From Comamonas terrae (GTDB lineage Bacteria > Pseudomonadota > Gammaproteobacteria > Burkholderiales > Burkholderiaceae_C): DNA of 64,000 bases. The DNA lies in assembly GCF_001544075.1 (NCBI RefSeq), contig NZ_BCNT01000007.1, positions 62,001 to 126,000 on the forward strand. Reading direction: 5' to 3'. Positions 34,069-42,553 of this stretch are shown piece by piece. The notes under the pieces were generated by a model. That model saw only the letters and a list, made by a program, of their open reading frames with translations. It searched no databases and was not told where the DNA came from. Made by a program: the position numbers and the translations under genes. Numbering within the stretch: position 1 is the first letter of the stretch; each line of letters starts with the position of its first letter.

Positions 34069-35367
34069 ATGAAAATTCTCATCCGTAACGGCCGCGTGAT
34101 GGACCCGGCCCGGGGCTTTGATCAACCGGCCGATATCGCCATCGATGGCGGCCGGATTGCCGCCATCGGCGCGGCGCCCGAGGGCTTTGCGGCCGAGCGC
34201 GAAATCGATGCCAGCGGCTGCTGGGTGCTGCCCGGCCTGGTGGACCTGGCCGTGCGCCTGCGCGAGCCCGGCCATGAGCACGAAGGCATGCTGCAGTCCG
34301 AAATGGCCGCGGCCGTGGCCGGCGGCGTGACCAGCCTGGTCTGCCCGCCCGACACCGACCCCGTGCTCGACGAGCAGGGTCTGGTGGAAATGCTCAAGTT
34401 CCGCGCCGAGAAGCAGCACAAGTCGCGCCTGTTCCCCATGGGCGCGCTGACCGTGGGGCTCAAGGGCGAGGTGCTGACCGAGATGGCCGAGCTGACCGAG
34501 TCCGGCTGCGTGGCCTTCGGCCAGGCCGATGTGCCGCTGTCCAGCGTCACCACGCTGAGCCGCGCGCTCAGCTATGCCAACACCTTCGGCTACGCCGTCT
34601 GGCTGCGCCCGCAGGACAAGGACTTGGGCAAGGGCGTGGCCGCCAGCGGCGCGCTGGCCACGCGCATGGGCCTGTCCGGCGTGCCCGTGGCGGCCGAGAC
34701 AATTGCGCTGCACACCATCTTCGAGCTGATCCGCGGCTCGCAGACGCGCGTGCACCTGTGCCGCATCTCCAGCAGCCAGGGCGTGGAGCTGGTGCGCCGC
34801 GCCAAGGCCGAGGGCCTGAACGTGACGGCCGACGTCTCGATCAACTCGCTGCTGCTGACGGAGAACGACATCGGCTACTTCGACAGCAGCGCGCGCCTGG
34901 TGCCGCCGCTGCGCCAGCAGCGTGACCGCGATGCGCTGTCGGCCGCGCTGGCCGACGGCACCATCGACGCGCTGGTCTCCGACCACACGCCCGTGGACGA
35001 GGATGCCAAGGTGCTGCCGTTTGCCGAATCCGAGCCCGGCGCCACCGGCGTGGAACTGCTGCTGTCCGTCGCCGTGAAGTGGAGCCGCGACCACGGCGTG
35101 CCGCTGGCGCGCGCGCTGGCCGTGGTCACCTCGGCGCCCGTGGCCGTGCTGGGCCAGGCCCTGGGCGAACAGCTGGGCCAGCTGGGCCGCCTGCAGGAGG
35201 GCGGCGTGGCCGACCTGTGCATCGTCGACCCCGACGCCGCCTGGACCGTGGAGGGCAAGGCCCTGGCCAGCCAGGGCAAGAGCACGCCGTTTGCCGGCTA
35301 CGAACTGCCGGCCCGCGTGCGCTGCACGCTGGTGGACGGCCGTATTGCTTTTGAAAATACCCTCTGA
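34069..35367 (+). CDS. pyrC': Dihydroorotase-like protein PyrC' (probably catalytically inactive)
   Basis: A 432-residue amidohydrolase-fold protein downstream of pyrB. The metal motif D-x-H-x-H-x-R of true dihydroorotases is here D59-L-A61-V-R63-L-R65 (LVDLAVRLREPG): both histidines are lost. The later ligand segment PHHLLLT is replaced by INSLLLTEND, another histidine loss, while DHTP keeps the terminal Asp. The remaining fold motifs (VTSLVCPPDTDPVLDE, FAGYELPARV) are preserved. It should therefore be a structural partner of aspartate carbamoyltransferase, like PyrC' of Pseudomonas, and a separate functional pyrC should exist elsewhere in the genome. Confidence 0.92.
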   Translation: MKILIRNGRVMDPARGFDQPADIAIDGGRIAAIGAAPEGFAAEREIDASGCWVLPGLVDLAVRLREPGHEHEGMLQSEMAAAVAGGVTSLVCPPDTDPVLDEQGLVEMLKFRAEKQHKSRLFPMGALTVGLKGEVLTEMAELTESGCVAFGQADVPLSSVTTLSRALSYANTFGYAVWLRPQDKDLGKGVAASGALATRMGLSGVPVAAETIALHTIFELIRGSQTRVHLCRISSSQGVELVRRAKAEGLNVTADVSINSLLLTENDIGYFDSSARLVPPLRQQRDRDALSAALADGTIDALVSDHTPVDEDAKVLPFAESEPGATGVELLLSVAVKWSRDHGVPLARALAVVTSAPVAVLGQALGEQLGQLGRLQEGGVADLCIVDPDAAWTVEGKALASQGKSTPFAGYELPARVRCTLVDGRIAFENTL

Positions 35368-35487
35368 GTCGCTTCGATAGCCTCGCTGCAGGGCGGTGCG
35401 GCGGGCTCGGGCCACAGGCCGGGGCCGCGCCGCGGATATGTGCCGTGGGCCTGGTGGCGCATGGCGGAGCAAGGGAGCCTTTCTCGC

Positions 35488-36252
35488 ATGATGGCAACTG
35501 GCCTGCGCAAATTCAAAACCGGCCTGCGCGCCATCTGGCGTGCGCTACGCCTGCTGGCCCATGTGGCCCGAGGCGCCTGGATCGTGGCCCTGCGCTTTCC
35601 GCGGCTGCACTACTGGCAGCAGCACGAGCATGTGCAGGCCTGGGCCGCGACCATGATGGTGCGCGCCGGCGTTCGGCTGGAGATCCGGGGCCGGCCGCCG
35701 GCCAAGGGGCCGGTGCTGCTCGTGAGCAACCATATCTCCTGGCTCGACATTCCCATGATGCATGCGGCGCGCCATTGCCGCTTCATCTCCAAGTCCGACG
35801 TCAAGGGTTGGCCCATCATCGGCACGCTGGCCACGGCGGCCGGCACGCTGTACATCCAGCGCAGCTCGCGCCGCGATGCGCTGCGCATGGTCGGCAGCAT
35901 GCGCGAGGCCTTCGGGCGCGGCGAGATCCTGGCCGTGTTTCCCGAAGGCACGACGGGCGACGGACGCCAGCTGCTGTCCTTTCATTCGAATCTGCTGGAA
36001 GCCGCCGTGCAGTGCGATGCGCCGGTGCAGCCCGTGGGCCTGCGCTTTGTCGACGGCGCCACCGGCGAGACCAGCTACGCGGCCACCTATGTGGGCGACG
36101 AAACCCTGCTGGGCTCCATCTGGCGCGTGCTCAGCGCCGACGACCTGGTGGCCGTGGTGCACTACGGCGAGCCGCAGCGCGCGCAGGGGCGGGACCGCCG
36201 CATCTGGGCCAAGGACCTGCATGCCGAAGTGGACCGGCTGCGCCAGGGCTGA
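35488..36252 (+). CDS. 1-acyl-sn-glycerol-3-phosphate acyltransferase (PlsC family)
   Basis: A 254-residue membrane-associated acyltransferase. The catalytic motif NH-x4-D is VSNHISWLD, and the glycerophosphate-binding motif is FPEGTTGDG. A hydrophobic N-terminal segment (residues about 15-40) and a second near 60 anchor it. The enzyme acylates lysophosphatidate or a related acceptor such as an ornithine lipid precursor. Several start codons are possible; ATG 35488 has AAGGGAG about 10 nt upstream, whereas the ATG at 35461 and the GTG further up lack one. Confidence 0.88.
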   Translation: MMATGLRKFKTGLRAIWRALRLLAHVARGAWIVALRFPRLHYWQQHEHVQAWAATMMVRAGVRLEIRGRPPAKGPVLLVSNHISWLDIPMMHAARHCRFISKSDVKGWPIIGTLATAAGTLYIQRSSRRDALRMVGSMREAFGRGEILAVFPEGTTGDGRQLLSFHSNLLEAAVQCDAPVQPVGLRFVDGATGETSYAATYVGDETLLGSIWRVLSADDLVAVVHYGEPQRAQGRDRRIWAKDLHAEVDRLRQG

Positions 36253-36274
36253 CCTGCCCGCCTTCAAATCCGTG

Positions 36275-36286
36275 TAGGCTGCGCGC
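36275..36286 (+). promoter_or_regulatory. Leaderless-type promoter of the LysR gene
   Basis: TAGGCT (36275-36280), GCGCGC and ATG at 36287. A 6-nt gap and no Shine-Dalgarno. Confidence 0.4.
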
Positions 36287-37195
36287 ATGCACGCCAGAGT
36301 CCTGCGCTATCTCGACGAAGTGGTCCGCCGCGGCTCCATCCGCAAGGCGGCCGAGCATCTGCATGTGGCGCCCACGGCCGTGAACCGGCAGATCCTCGAC
36401 CTGGAGGCCGAGCTGGGTGCACCGCTGTTCGACCGCATCCACAACCGTTTGCGCCTGACGCCGCTGGGCGAGATGGTGCTGGCCCATGTGCGCAGCACGC
36501 TGCGCGAGCATGCGGCGCTGCGCGAGCGCATTGCCGAGTTCAAGGGCCTGCGGCGCGGCGAGATCACGGTGGCGGCCACCACGGGCCTGGCGGGCTCGCT
36601 GCTGCCTTCGCTGGTGCACGCGTTCAGGCGCAGCCATCCGGGCATGGCCGTGCGCGTCATCGATCTGCCGACGGCGGACATCGTGGCCGCCGTCGAGGGC
36701 GGCGATGCAGACCTGGGCCTGGGTTACGACCTGCCGCAGCGGCCCGGCCTGCGCACGCTGGCTGACAGCGTGTGGCAGATCGGCGCCGTGCTGCCGCCGC
36801 GCCATGCGCTGGCGCGCCATTCGTCGCTGCTGCTGGGCGAATGCGTGGGCCATGCGCTCATCCTGCCGGCGGCGCCGCTGACCATACGCACGCTGCTCGA
36901 CGAAGCCTTTGCGCGCAACGCCATCGAGGTCACGCCGGTGGCCGAATCGACCTCGCTGGCGCTGATCCAGCGGCTGGTCATGCTGGGCGAGGGCATTGCG
37001 CTGCTCAATGCGCTGGACGTGGTGGACGAGCTGGGCCGCGGCGCCCTGGTCTTCGTGCCCCTGCGCGATGCCCACCTGCAGCGCCAGACCCTGGTGCTGG
37101 CCGCGCGCAGAGGCGCCGAACTGAGTGCAGCCGCCGAGCTGATGGCGGAGAGCATACAGGCGGAGCTGGCGCGGCTGTTTGCGATGAAGCGCTGA
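36287..37195 (+). CDS. LysR-family transcriptional regulator
   Basis: A 302-residue regulator. The N-terminal winged helix-turn-helix is RGSIRKAAEHLHVAPTAVNR with the wing GAPLFDRIHNRLRLTPLGE. The rest is the LysR substrate-binding domain (GEITVAATTGLAGSLLPSLV and LVMLGEGIALLNA). It is co-oriented with, and 161 bp upstream of, the deaminase gene. A perfect 12-bp-arm palindrome lies between them, so it probably controls the purine genes downstream. The inducer is inferred to be a purine derivative from context only. Confidence 0.9.
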   Translation: MHARVLRYLDEVVRRGSIRKAAEHLHVAPTAVNRQILDLEAELGAPLFDRIHNRLRLTPLGEMVLAHVRSTLREHAALRERIAEFKGLRRGEITVAATTGLAGSLLPSLVHAFRRSHPGMAVRVIDLPTADIVAAVEGGDADLGLGYDLPQRPGLRTLADSVWQIGAVLPPRHALARHSSLLLGECVGHALILPAAPLTIRTLLDEAFARNAIEVTPVAESTSLALIQRLVMLGEGIALLNALDVVDELGRGALVFVPLRDAHLQRQTLVLAARRGAELSAAAELMAESIQAELARLFAMKR

Positions 37196-37254
37196 CGCGG
37201 CACCTGGCGCCAGGCAGGCCGCATGCTGCCGGGCAGTAGCGGTCCATCGGGTTC

Positions 37255-37281
37255 GGCATGTCCACATTTTGTGGACATGCC
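37255..37281. promoter_or_regulatory. Perfect palindrome upstream of the deaminase gene
   Basis: GGCATGTCCACA (37255-37266), TTT, TGTGGACATGCC (37270-37281): 12-bp arms with no mismatch, 75 bp before the deaminase ATG. It could be an operator for the LysR protein or another dimeric regulator. As RNA it would be a hairpin without a following U-run, so a terminator is less likely. Confidence 0.6.
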
Positions 37282-37356
37282 AAGCTGAATTTGGCGCTAT
37301 CGCGCGCTACACCTCCTCTCTAGACTGGCGCTTCTTGTTTAGAGAGGAATAGACCC

Positions 37357-38742
37357 ATGACCCTGATTGCCCTGAATGCCGACGTACTGGTCACCATGGA
37401 TGCGCAGCGCCGCGAAATCAAAGGCGGAGCGCTGGTGGCAGACGGCCCGGCCGTGCAATGGGTGGGCGCCACGGCCGACCTGCCCGCGCAGTACCGCCGC
37501 ATGGCCGACGAGGGCCGGGCGCGCGTGCTGGACATGCGCGGCAAGGTCGTGACTCCGGGCCTGGTCAACACCCACCACCACATGTACCAGAGCCTGACGC
37601 GCGCCGTGCCTGCGGCCCAGGACGCCGAGCTGTTCTCGTGGCTCACCAACCTGTACATGCTGTGGTCGCACCTGACGCCCGAGATGATCCACATCTCCAC
37701 GCAGACCGCCATGGCCGAGCTGATGCTGTCCGGCTGCACCACGACCAGCGACCACCTGTACCTGTTTCCCAACGGCTCGCGCCTGGACGACTCCATCGTC
37801 GCCGCGCAGCAGATGGGCATGCGCTTCCACGCGGCGCGCGGCTCCATGAGCCTGGGCCGAAGCAAGGGCGGGCTGCCGCCCGACGTGGTGGTCGAGGAGG
37901 AGGAAGCCATCCTGCGCGACAGTCTGCGCCTGATCCAGCAGTACCACGACGGCTCGCGCCACTCCATGCTGCGCGTGGTGCTGGCGCCGTGCTCGCCGTT
38001 CTCGGTCACGCGCGAGCTGATGCGCGAATCGGCCGTGCTGGCCCGCGCGCACGGCGTGTCGCTGCACACCCACCTGGCCGAAAACGACAACGACGTGGCC
38101 TTCTCGCGCGAGAAGTTCGGTCTCACGCCCGCGCAGTATGCCGAGGACCTGGGCTGGGTGGGCCGCGACGTATGGCACGCGCACTGCGTCAAGCTCGACC
38201 CCGAGGGCATCGCCCTGTTTGCGCGCACCGGCACCGGCGTGGCGCACTGCCCGTGCTCGAACATGCGCCTGGCCTCGGGCATCGCGCCCATCCGCAGCAT
38301 GCGCGACGCGGGCGTGCCCGTGGGCCTGGGCGTGGACGGCAGCGCGTCCAATGACGGGGCCCACATGCTGGGCGAGGCGCGCCAGGCCATGCTGCTGCAG
38401 CGCGTGGGCTACGGCCCTGCGGCCATGAGCGCCCGCGAGGCGCTGGAGATCGCCACGCTGGGGGGCGCGCGGGTGTTGAACCGCGACGACATCGGCGCGC
38501 TGGCGCCCGGCATGTCGGCCGACTTCGTGGCTTTCGACATGGAAGGCGTGGCCCATGCGGGCGCCGGCCACGACCCCGTGGCGGCGCTGGTGTTCTGCAC
38601 GCCGGCCCAGGTGTCCAGCAGCGTCATCAATGGCCGGGTGGTGGTCGAGGATGGCCGCCTGCTGACCGCCGACCTGCCCGTGGTGCTGGGCCGGCACCGC
38701 GACCTGGCTCGCACCCTGTTCGAGCGGGCCGCAGGCCACTGA
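37357..38742 (+). CDS. 8-oxoguanine deaminase-like amidohydrolase
   Basis: A 461-residue zinc amidohydrolase of the AtzB/TrzN/8-oxoguanine deaminase group. GLVNTHHHMYQSLTRAVP holds the metal-binding HxH, LHTHLAENDNDVAFSREKFG the third His, VWHAHCVKL the fourth and GLGVDGSASNDG the catalytic Asp. The ENDND and CPCSNMRLASG stretches are typical of 8-oxoguanine deaminases rather than of the triazine hydrolases. Next to it lies a purine permease gene, supporting a purine-salvage role. The distinction from hydroxydechloroatrazine hydrolase is inference. Confidence 0.85.
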   Translation: MTLIALNADVLVTMDAQRREIKGGALVADGPAVQWVGATADLPAQYRRMADEGRARVLDMRGKVVTPGLVNTHHHMYQSLTRAVPAAQDAELFSWLTNLYMLWSHLTPEMIHISTQTAMAELMLSGCTTTSDHLYLFPNGSRLDDSIVAAQQMGMRFHAARGSMSLGRSKGGLPPDVVVEEEEAILRDSLRLIQQYHDGSRHSMLRVVLAPCSPFSVTRELMRESAVLARAHGVSLHTHLAENDNDVAFSREKFGLTPAQYAEDLGWVGRDVWHAHCVKLDPEGIALFARTGTGVAHCPCSNMRLASGIAPIRSMRDAGVPVGLGVDGSASNDGAHMLGEARQAMLLQRVGYGPAAMSAREALEIATLGGARVLNRDDIGALAPGMSADFVAFDMEGVAHAGAGHDPVAALVFCTPAQVSSSVINGRVVVEDGRLLTADLPVVLGRHRDLARTLFERAAGH

Positions 38743-38931
38743 GCACCGTTTCCTGCCGTGCTGCTGCCGGGCCAGGTGCAGCGCGGCGGCACCCGGTGCA
38801 TTCCCCATCCAGCCACAGGAGGCGCGCCACGACACAGCCAGGCATGCAGCAACCGCCCCTTTCGGGCCCTTGACGACATAGCGACCAGTGCCTCCGCAGA
38901 GGCCATTGCACAGGGAACAGGAGACAAGACC

Positions 38932-40296
38932 ATGGAAAAACTGCTTTACGGGGTGGAAGACCGTCCGCCCGGCCTCATCACCACCACGCTGCTTTCGCTG
39001 CAGCACCTGCTGGCCGCGCTGGGCGGCATCATCGCCGTGCCGCTGGTGTTCGGCGGCGCGCTCAAGCTGCCGGCCGACCAGATCGTGGCCCTGGTCAACG
39101 CGGCGCTGCTGGGCTCGGGCATCGTCACCATCATCCAGTGCCGCGGCGTCGGGCCCGTGGGCATACGCCTGCCCTGCGTGATGGGCACGAGCTTCGCCTT
39201 TGTCGGCGCGGGCGTCAGCGTGGGGCTGGAGCATGGCGTGCCCGGCATCCTGGGTTCCTCGCTCGTGGGCTCGCTGGTGATGATTGCCGGCAGCTTCTTC
39301 ATGCCGGTGATCCGGCGCTTTTTCCCGCACACCGTGACCAGCGTGGTCGTGACCATGATCGGCCTGTCGCTCACGCCCGTGGCGGTGGACTGGGCCGCGG
39401 GCGGCGTGGGCAGCGGCAGCTACGGCGCAGTGGGTCATCTGGCGATTGCCGGCTTCGTGCTGGCGCTGGTGATCGGCTTCGTGCAATGGGGCAAGGGCGT
39501 GGTCTCCGCATCGGCCGTGGTCCTGGGCATTGCCTGCGGCTACCTGCTGTGCCTGGCGCTGGGCCTGATCGACTTCACCCAGGTGCGCGAGGCGCCGGTT
39601 TTCGCGATTCCGCAGCCCTTGCACTTCGGCATGGCGTTCCCGGTGTCGGGCATCGTGGCCATGTCCATCGCCTTTCTCGTGACCATCGTCGAGACCACGG
39701 GCACCTTCATGGCGCTGGGCGCGGCCACGCAGACGCCGATCCACGGCAAGCGCCTGGCCAGCGGCATGCTGTGCGACGGCCTGGGCTCGGCCTTTGCCGC
39801 GCTGATGTCCAGCCCGCCCGTCTCCACCTTTGCTCAGAACGTGGGCGTGGTCTCGCTCACCGGCGTGGCCAGCCGCCATGTGGTGATGCTGACCGGCGTG
39901 ATGCTGCTGGCCGCAGGCCTGTTCCCGGTGCTGGGCGCGCTGGTGGTGACGATCCCGCAGCCCGTGCTCGGCGGTGCGGGCCTGATGATGTTCGCCACGA
40001 TCATCTCGGCAGGCATCCGCATGCTCGGCAGCTGCGAGCAGTCGCGCCGCAGCAGCCTGATCATCGCGGTCTCTCTGGGCTGCGGCCTGGCCGTGACGGT
40101 GCGCCCCGACCTGCTCGCCAGGATGCCGGCCTTTGTGCGCGAAGTCTTCGGCTCGGGCATCACCGTGGGGGCGCTGGTGGCCGTGGGCCTGAACCTGCTG
40201 CTGCCGGGCCGCGAAGGACAGGCGCATGAGGAAGACGAACCGGCCGGGCAGGGCGTTGCCGCTGCTCCCGTCGCCGCTTCGGCGTCCGCTGCGTAA
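38932..40296 (+). CDS. NCS2-family purine permease
   Basis: A 454-residue transporter with about 14 membrane segments. Signature parts are GVEDRPPGLITTTLLSLQHL at the N-terminus, VGPVGIRLPCVMGTSFAFVG, the helix 8 motif FLVTIVETTGTFMALG, and VSTFAQNVGVVSLTGVASRH. These match the xanthine/uric acid branch of NCS2. It probably imports the purine that the preceding deaminase handles. The ATG at 38932 follows GGAACAGGAGACAAG; upstream in-frame codons from 38758 are the 190-bp intergenic region. No terminator separates it from the deaminase. Confidence 0.9.
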   Translation: MEKLLYGVEDRPPGLITTTLLSLQHLLAALGGIIAVPLVFGGALKLPADQIVALVNAALLGSGIVTIIQCRGVGPVGIRLPCVMGTSFAFVGAGVSVGLEHGVPGILGSSLVGSLVMIAGSFFMPVIRRFFPHTVTSVVVTMIGLSLTPVAVDWAAGGVGSGSYGAVGHLAIAGFVLALVIGFVQWGKGVVSASAVVLGIACGYLLCLALGLIDFTQVREAPVFAIPQPLHFGMAFPVSGIVAMSIAFLVTIVETTGTFMALGAATQTPIHGKRLASGMLCDGLGSAFAALMSSPPVSTFAQNVGVVSLTGVASRHVVMLTGVMLLAAGLFPVLGALVVTIPQPVLGGAGLMMFATIISAGIRMLGSCEQSRRSSLIIAVSLGCGLAVTVRPDLLARMPAFVREVFGSGITVGALVAVGLNLLLPGREGQAHEEDEPAGQGVAAAPVAASASAA

Positions 40297-40326
40297 GCCA
40301 TGCAAGGCTGCGCGCAGTGCAGCGAA

Positions 40327-40338
40327 TACACTGCGCGC
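40327..40338 (+). promoter_or_regulatory. Leaderless-type promoter of the ArsC-like gene
   Basis: TACACT (40327-40332), GCGCGC and ATG at 40339. Same geometry as at 13815, 16421, 31327 and 36275. Confidence 0.45.
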
Positions 40339-40710
40339 ATGACTACCGCCCCCACTCTTCGCGACGACATCACCATCTTCCACAACAACCGCTGCAGCAA
40401 TTCGCGCGGTGCGCTGGCCCTGCTGCGCGAGCACGGCATCGAGCCCCGCATCGTGGACTACATCGCCACGCCGCTGACGGCGCCCGAGCTGGCGGAACTC
40501 GTCGAGCACCTGGGCGTGCCCGTGCGCGAGCTGCTGCGCACCAAGGAAGCCGAGTACAAGGCGCTGGGCCTGGACCAGAGCGGCGTGAGCGATGCCCAGC
40601 TCATCGCCGCCGTGGCCGCCCACCCGGTGCTGCTCAACCGCCCCATCGTGGTCACGCCCAGGGGCGCGGCCCTGTGCCGCCCGCCCGAGAAGGTGCTGGA
40701 TCTCCTCTGA
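40339..40710 (+). CDS. ArsC-like thiol reductase (arsenate reductase / Spx-like fold)
   Basis: A 123-residue thioredoxin-fold protein of the glutaredoxin-linked ArsC family. The active cysteine sits in HNNRCSNSRGAL and the arginines follow in LLRTKEAEYKALGL and LNRPIVVTPRGAAL. It should reduce arsenate with glutathione/glutaredoxin, or act as a paralogue of unknown substrate (YfgD-type). No ars operon surrounds it, so the second option is realistic. Confidence 0.85.
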   Translation: MTTAPTLRDDITIFHNNRCSNSRGALALLREHGIEPRIVDYIATPLTAPELAELVEHLGVPVRELLRTKEAEYKALGLDQSGVSDAQLIAAVAAHPVLLNRPIVVTPRGAALCRPPEKVLDLL

Positions 40711-40739
40711 GACAGCCTTCCGCCGCCCTGGAGCGGTGG

Positions 40740-40946
40740 CCGCGGTTGCTATGAATCCATGAGCTTGCAGCGCTTTCCCTGAATCGATATCGGGTGGCAT
40801 TCATCCGATATCCGGGATATGGCATGCGCTGAAAGCTCCTGTTTCAGGAGCGAACGCGAACCGCCGGCACTGCTTGCGCCGTCTAAGCCTGGCCTAAGTC
40901 TCGGCGTTCAAACTGCCTTTCAGCAAAGCCCGCAACGGGCGCTTTT
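40740..40946. other. Repeat-rich intergenic region upstream of mucD
   Basis: It holds a partial repeat (GAGCTTGCAGCGCTTT), an 8-bp inverted repeat GATATCGG/CCGATATC (40786-40793, 40805-40812), a perfect hairpin GCTCCTG-TTT-CAGGAGC (40835-40851), and a short GCCCG-CAA-CGGGC hairpin just before the mucD ATG. The last ends in TTTT and may be an attenuator. No clear -35/-10 pair was assigned. Confidence 0.5.
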
Positions 40947-40960
40947 ATGAAAGGTTTGCC

Positions 40961-42496
40961 ATGAACACGCTTGTCTCCACTCCCCGCCGTCTGGTCATGG
41001 CCCTGGTGGCCGCCGGTGCCATCGGGGCGCTGGGCGCCACGGGCGCCGGCCTCGTCGGTGCCGTGCACGGCGACGCGCATGCCCAGGCCGTGGTGGCCAC
41101 GCCCCTGGTGCAGCCGGCCGGCGGCCAGCCGGTGGTGGCCGCTCCCAATTTTGCAGACATCACGGCGCGCAACGGCGCGGCCGTGGTCAACATCAGCGTG
41201 GTCGGTACCTCGCGCTCCATGGGCGATGACGAGGGCGATACGGCCTCCTCGCGCCAGCAGCGCGCGCCGCAGGGCATGGACCCGGACGATCCGTTCTTCG
41301 AGTTCTTCCGCCAGTTCGGCCTTCCGGGCATGCCCGGCATCGGCGGGCGCCAGCAGCAGCCCGACGTGCCCATGCGCGGCGAGGGCTCGGGCTTCATCGT
41401 CTCCAGCGACGGCGTGATCCTGACCAACGCCCACGTGGTGCATGGCGCCAAGGAGGTGACGGTCAAGCTCACCGACCGCCGCGAATTCAATGCCAAGGTG
41501 CTGGGCGCCGACCCCAAGACCGACGTGGCCGTGCTCAAGATCGATGCCAAGGGGCTGCCCACGGTCCGGCTCGGCCAGACCTCGAACCTGCGCGTGGGCG
41601 ACTGGGTGCTGGCCATCGGCTCGCCGTTCGGCTTCGAAAACAGCGTGACGGCCGGCGTGGTCAGCGCCAAGGGGCGCTCGCTGCCCGATGACTCCTTCGT
41701 GCCCTTCCTGCAGACCGACGTGGCCATCAACCCCGGCAACTCCGGCGGCCCGCTGTTCAATGCGCAGGGCGAAGTGGTCGGCATCAACAGCCAGATTTAC
41801 ACGCGCTCGGGCGGCTACCAGGGCGTGTCGTTCGCCATCCCCATCGAGGTGGCCACGCGCGTGCAGCAGCAGATCCAGGCCACGGGCAAGGCCCAGCATG
41901 CGCGCCTGGGCGTGAGCGTGCAGGAGGTGAACCAGGCCTTTGCCGACTCCTTCAGGCTCGACCGGCCCGAGGGCGCCCTGGTCTCCAGCGTGGAGCCCGG
42001 CGGCCCGGCCGCCAAGGCGGGCCTGGAGGCCGGCGACGTGGTGCGCAGGATCGACGGTCATGCCATCGTGGGCTCGGGCGATTTGCCCGCCTATGTGGGC
42101 CAGGCGCTGCCGGGACAGAAGGTGACGCTGGAAGTCTGGCGCAAGGGGGCGTCCAAGACGCTGAGCGCCACGCTGGGCGATGCCAGCGACAAGGCCGCCA
42201 AGGTGGCCAGGAGCACGCCCGATGCCGGCAAGGGCAAGCTGGGCCTGGCGCTGCGCCCGCTGCAGCCCGGCGAGAAGAAGCAGATCGGCGTCGACGGCGG
42301 CCTGCTCGTGGCCCAGGCCAATGGACCTGCGGCCATGGCCGGCATCATGCCGGGCGACGTGCTGCTGTCGATCAACGGCACGCCGGCCCGCGATATCGAC
42401 GATGTGCGCGCCGCCATGGCCAAGGCCGACAAGACCGTTGCCGTGCTGATCTGGCGCGACGGTAACAAGATCTTCGTGCCGGTGCGCCTGGGCTGA
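40961..42496 (+). CDS. mucD: Do-family periplasmic serine protease/chaperone (MucD/DegP)
   Basis: A 511-residue HtrA-type protease. An N-terminal signal segment (LVMALVAAGAIGALGAT) leads into a trypsin-like domain with the triad H158 (TNAHVV), D188 (DPKTDVAVLK) and S261 (GNSGGPL). Two PDZ domains follow (about 310-400 and 425-500; ARLGVSVQEVNQ and LGLALRPLQPGEKK start them). It degrades or refolds damaged periplasmic proteins, part of envelope stress defence. Downstream lies an OmpR-type two-component system. The terminator hairpin of mucD contains the start codon of the regulator gene. Confidence 0.94.
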   Translation: MNTLVSTPRRLVMALVAAGAIGALGATGAGLVGAVHGDAHAQAVVATPLVQPAGGQPVVAAPNFADITARNGAAVVNISVVGTSRSMGDDEGDTASSRQQRAPQGMDPDDPFFEFFRQFGLPGMPGIGGRQQQPDVPMRGEGSGFIVSSDGVILTNAHVVHGAKEVTVKLTDRREFNAKVLGADPKTDVAVLKIDAKGLPTVRLGQTSNLRVGDWVLAIGSPFGFENSVTAGVVSAKGRSLPDDSFVPFLQTDVAINPGNSGGPLFNAQGEVVGINSQIYTRSGGYQGVSFAIPIEVATRVQQQIQATGKAQHARLGVSVQEVNQAFADSFRLDRPEGALVSSVEPGGPAAKAGLEAGDVVRRIDGHAIVGSGDLPAYVGQALPGQKVTLEVWRKGASKTLSATLGDASDKAAKVARSTPDAGKGKLGLALRPLQPGEKKQIGVDGGLLVAQANGPAAMAGIMPGDVLLSINGTPARDIDDVRAAMAKADKTVAVLIWRDGNKIFVPVRLG

Positions 42497-42509
42497 AGCC
42501 CGGGCATGG

Positions 42510-42553
42510 AAGGCGCATGGAGCTTGCCTTATGCTTGGCTCCATGCGCCTTTT
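42510..42553 (+). terminator. Terminator hairpin of mucD that contains the next start codon
   Basis: AAGGCGCATGGAGC (42510-42523) and GCTCCATGCGCCTT (42538-42551) form a perfect 14-bp stem with a 14-nt loop, followed by TT and then G. The start ATG of the response regulator (42543) is in the right arm, and a TATGCT -10 box (42530-42535) is in the loop. Confidence 0.75.

Noticed and set aside
37255..37281. Palindrome as a Rho-independent terminator of the LysR gene
   Set aside because: No U-run follows the stem; the TTT is in the loop. An operator is the better explanation.
37339..40800. Open frame of 1153 codons antisense to the deaminase and permease genes
   Set aside because: It spans two well-defined genes and intergenic DNA and reads as His/Arg/Ala-rich sequence without domains.
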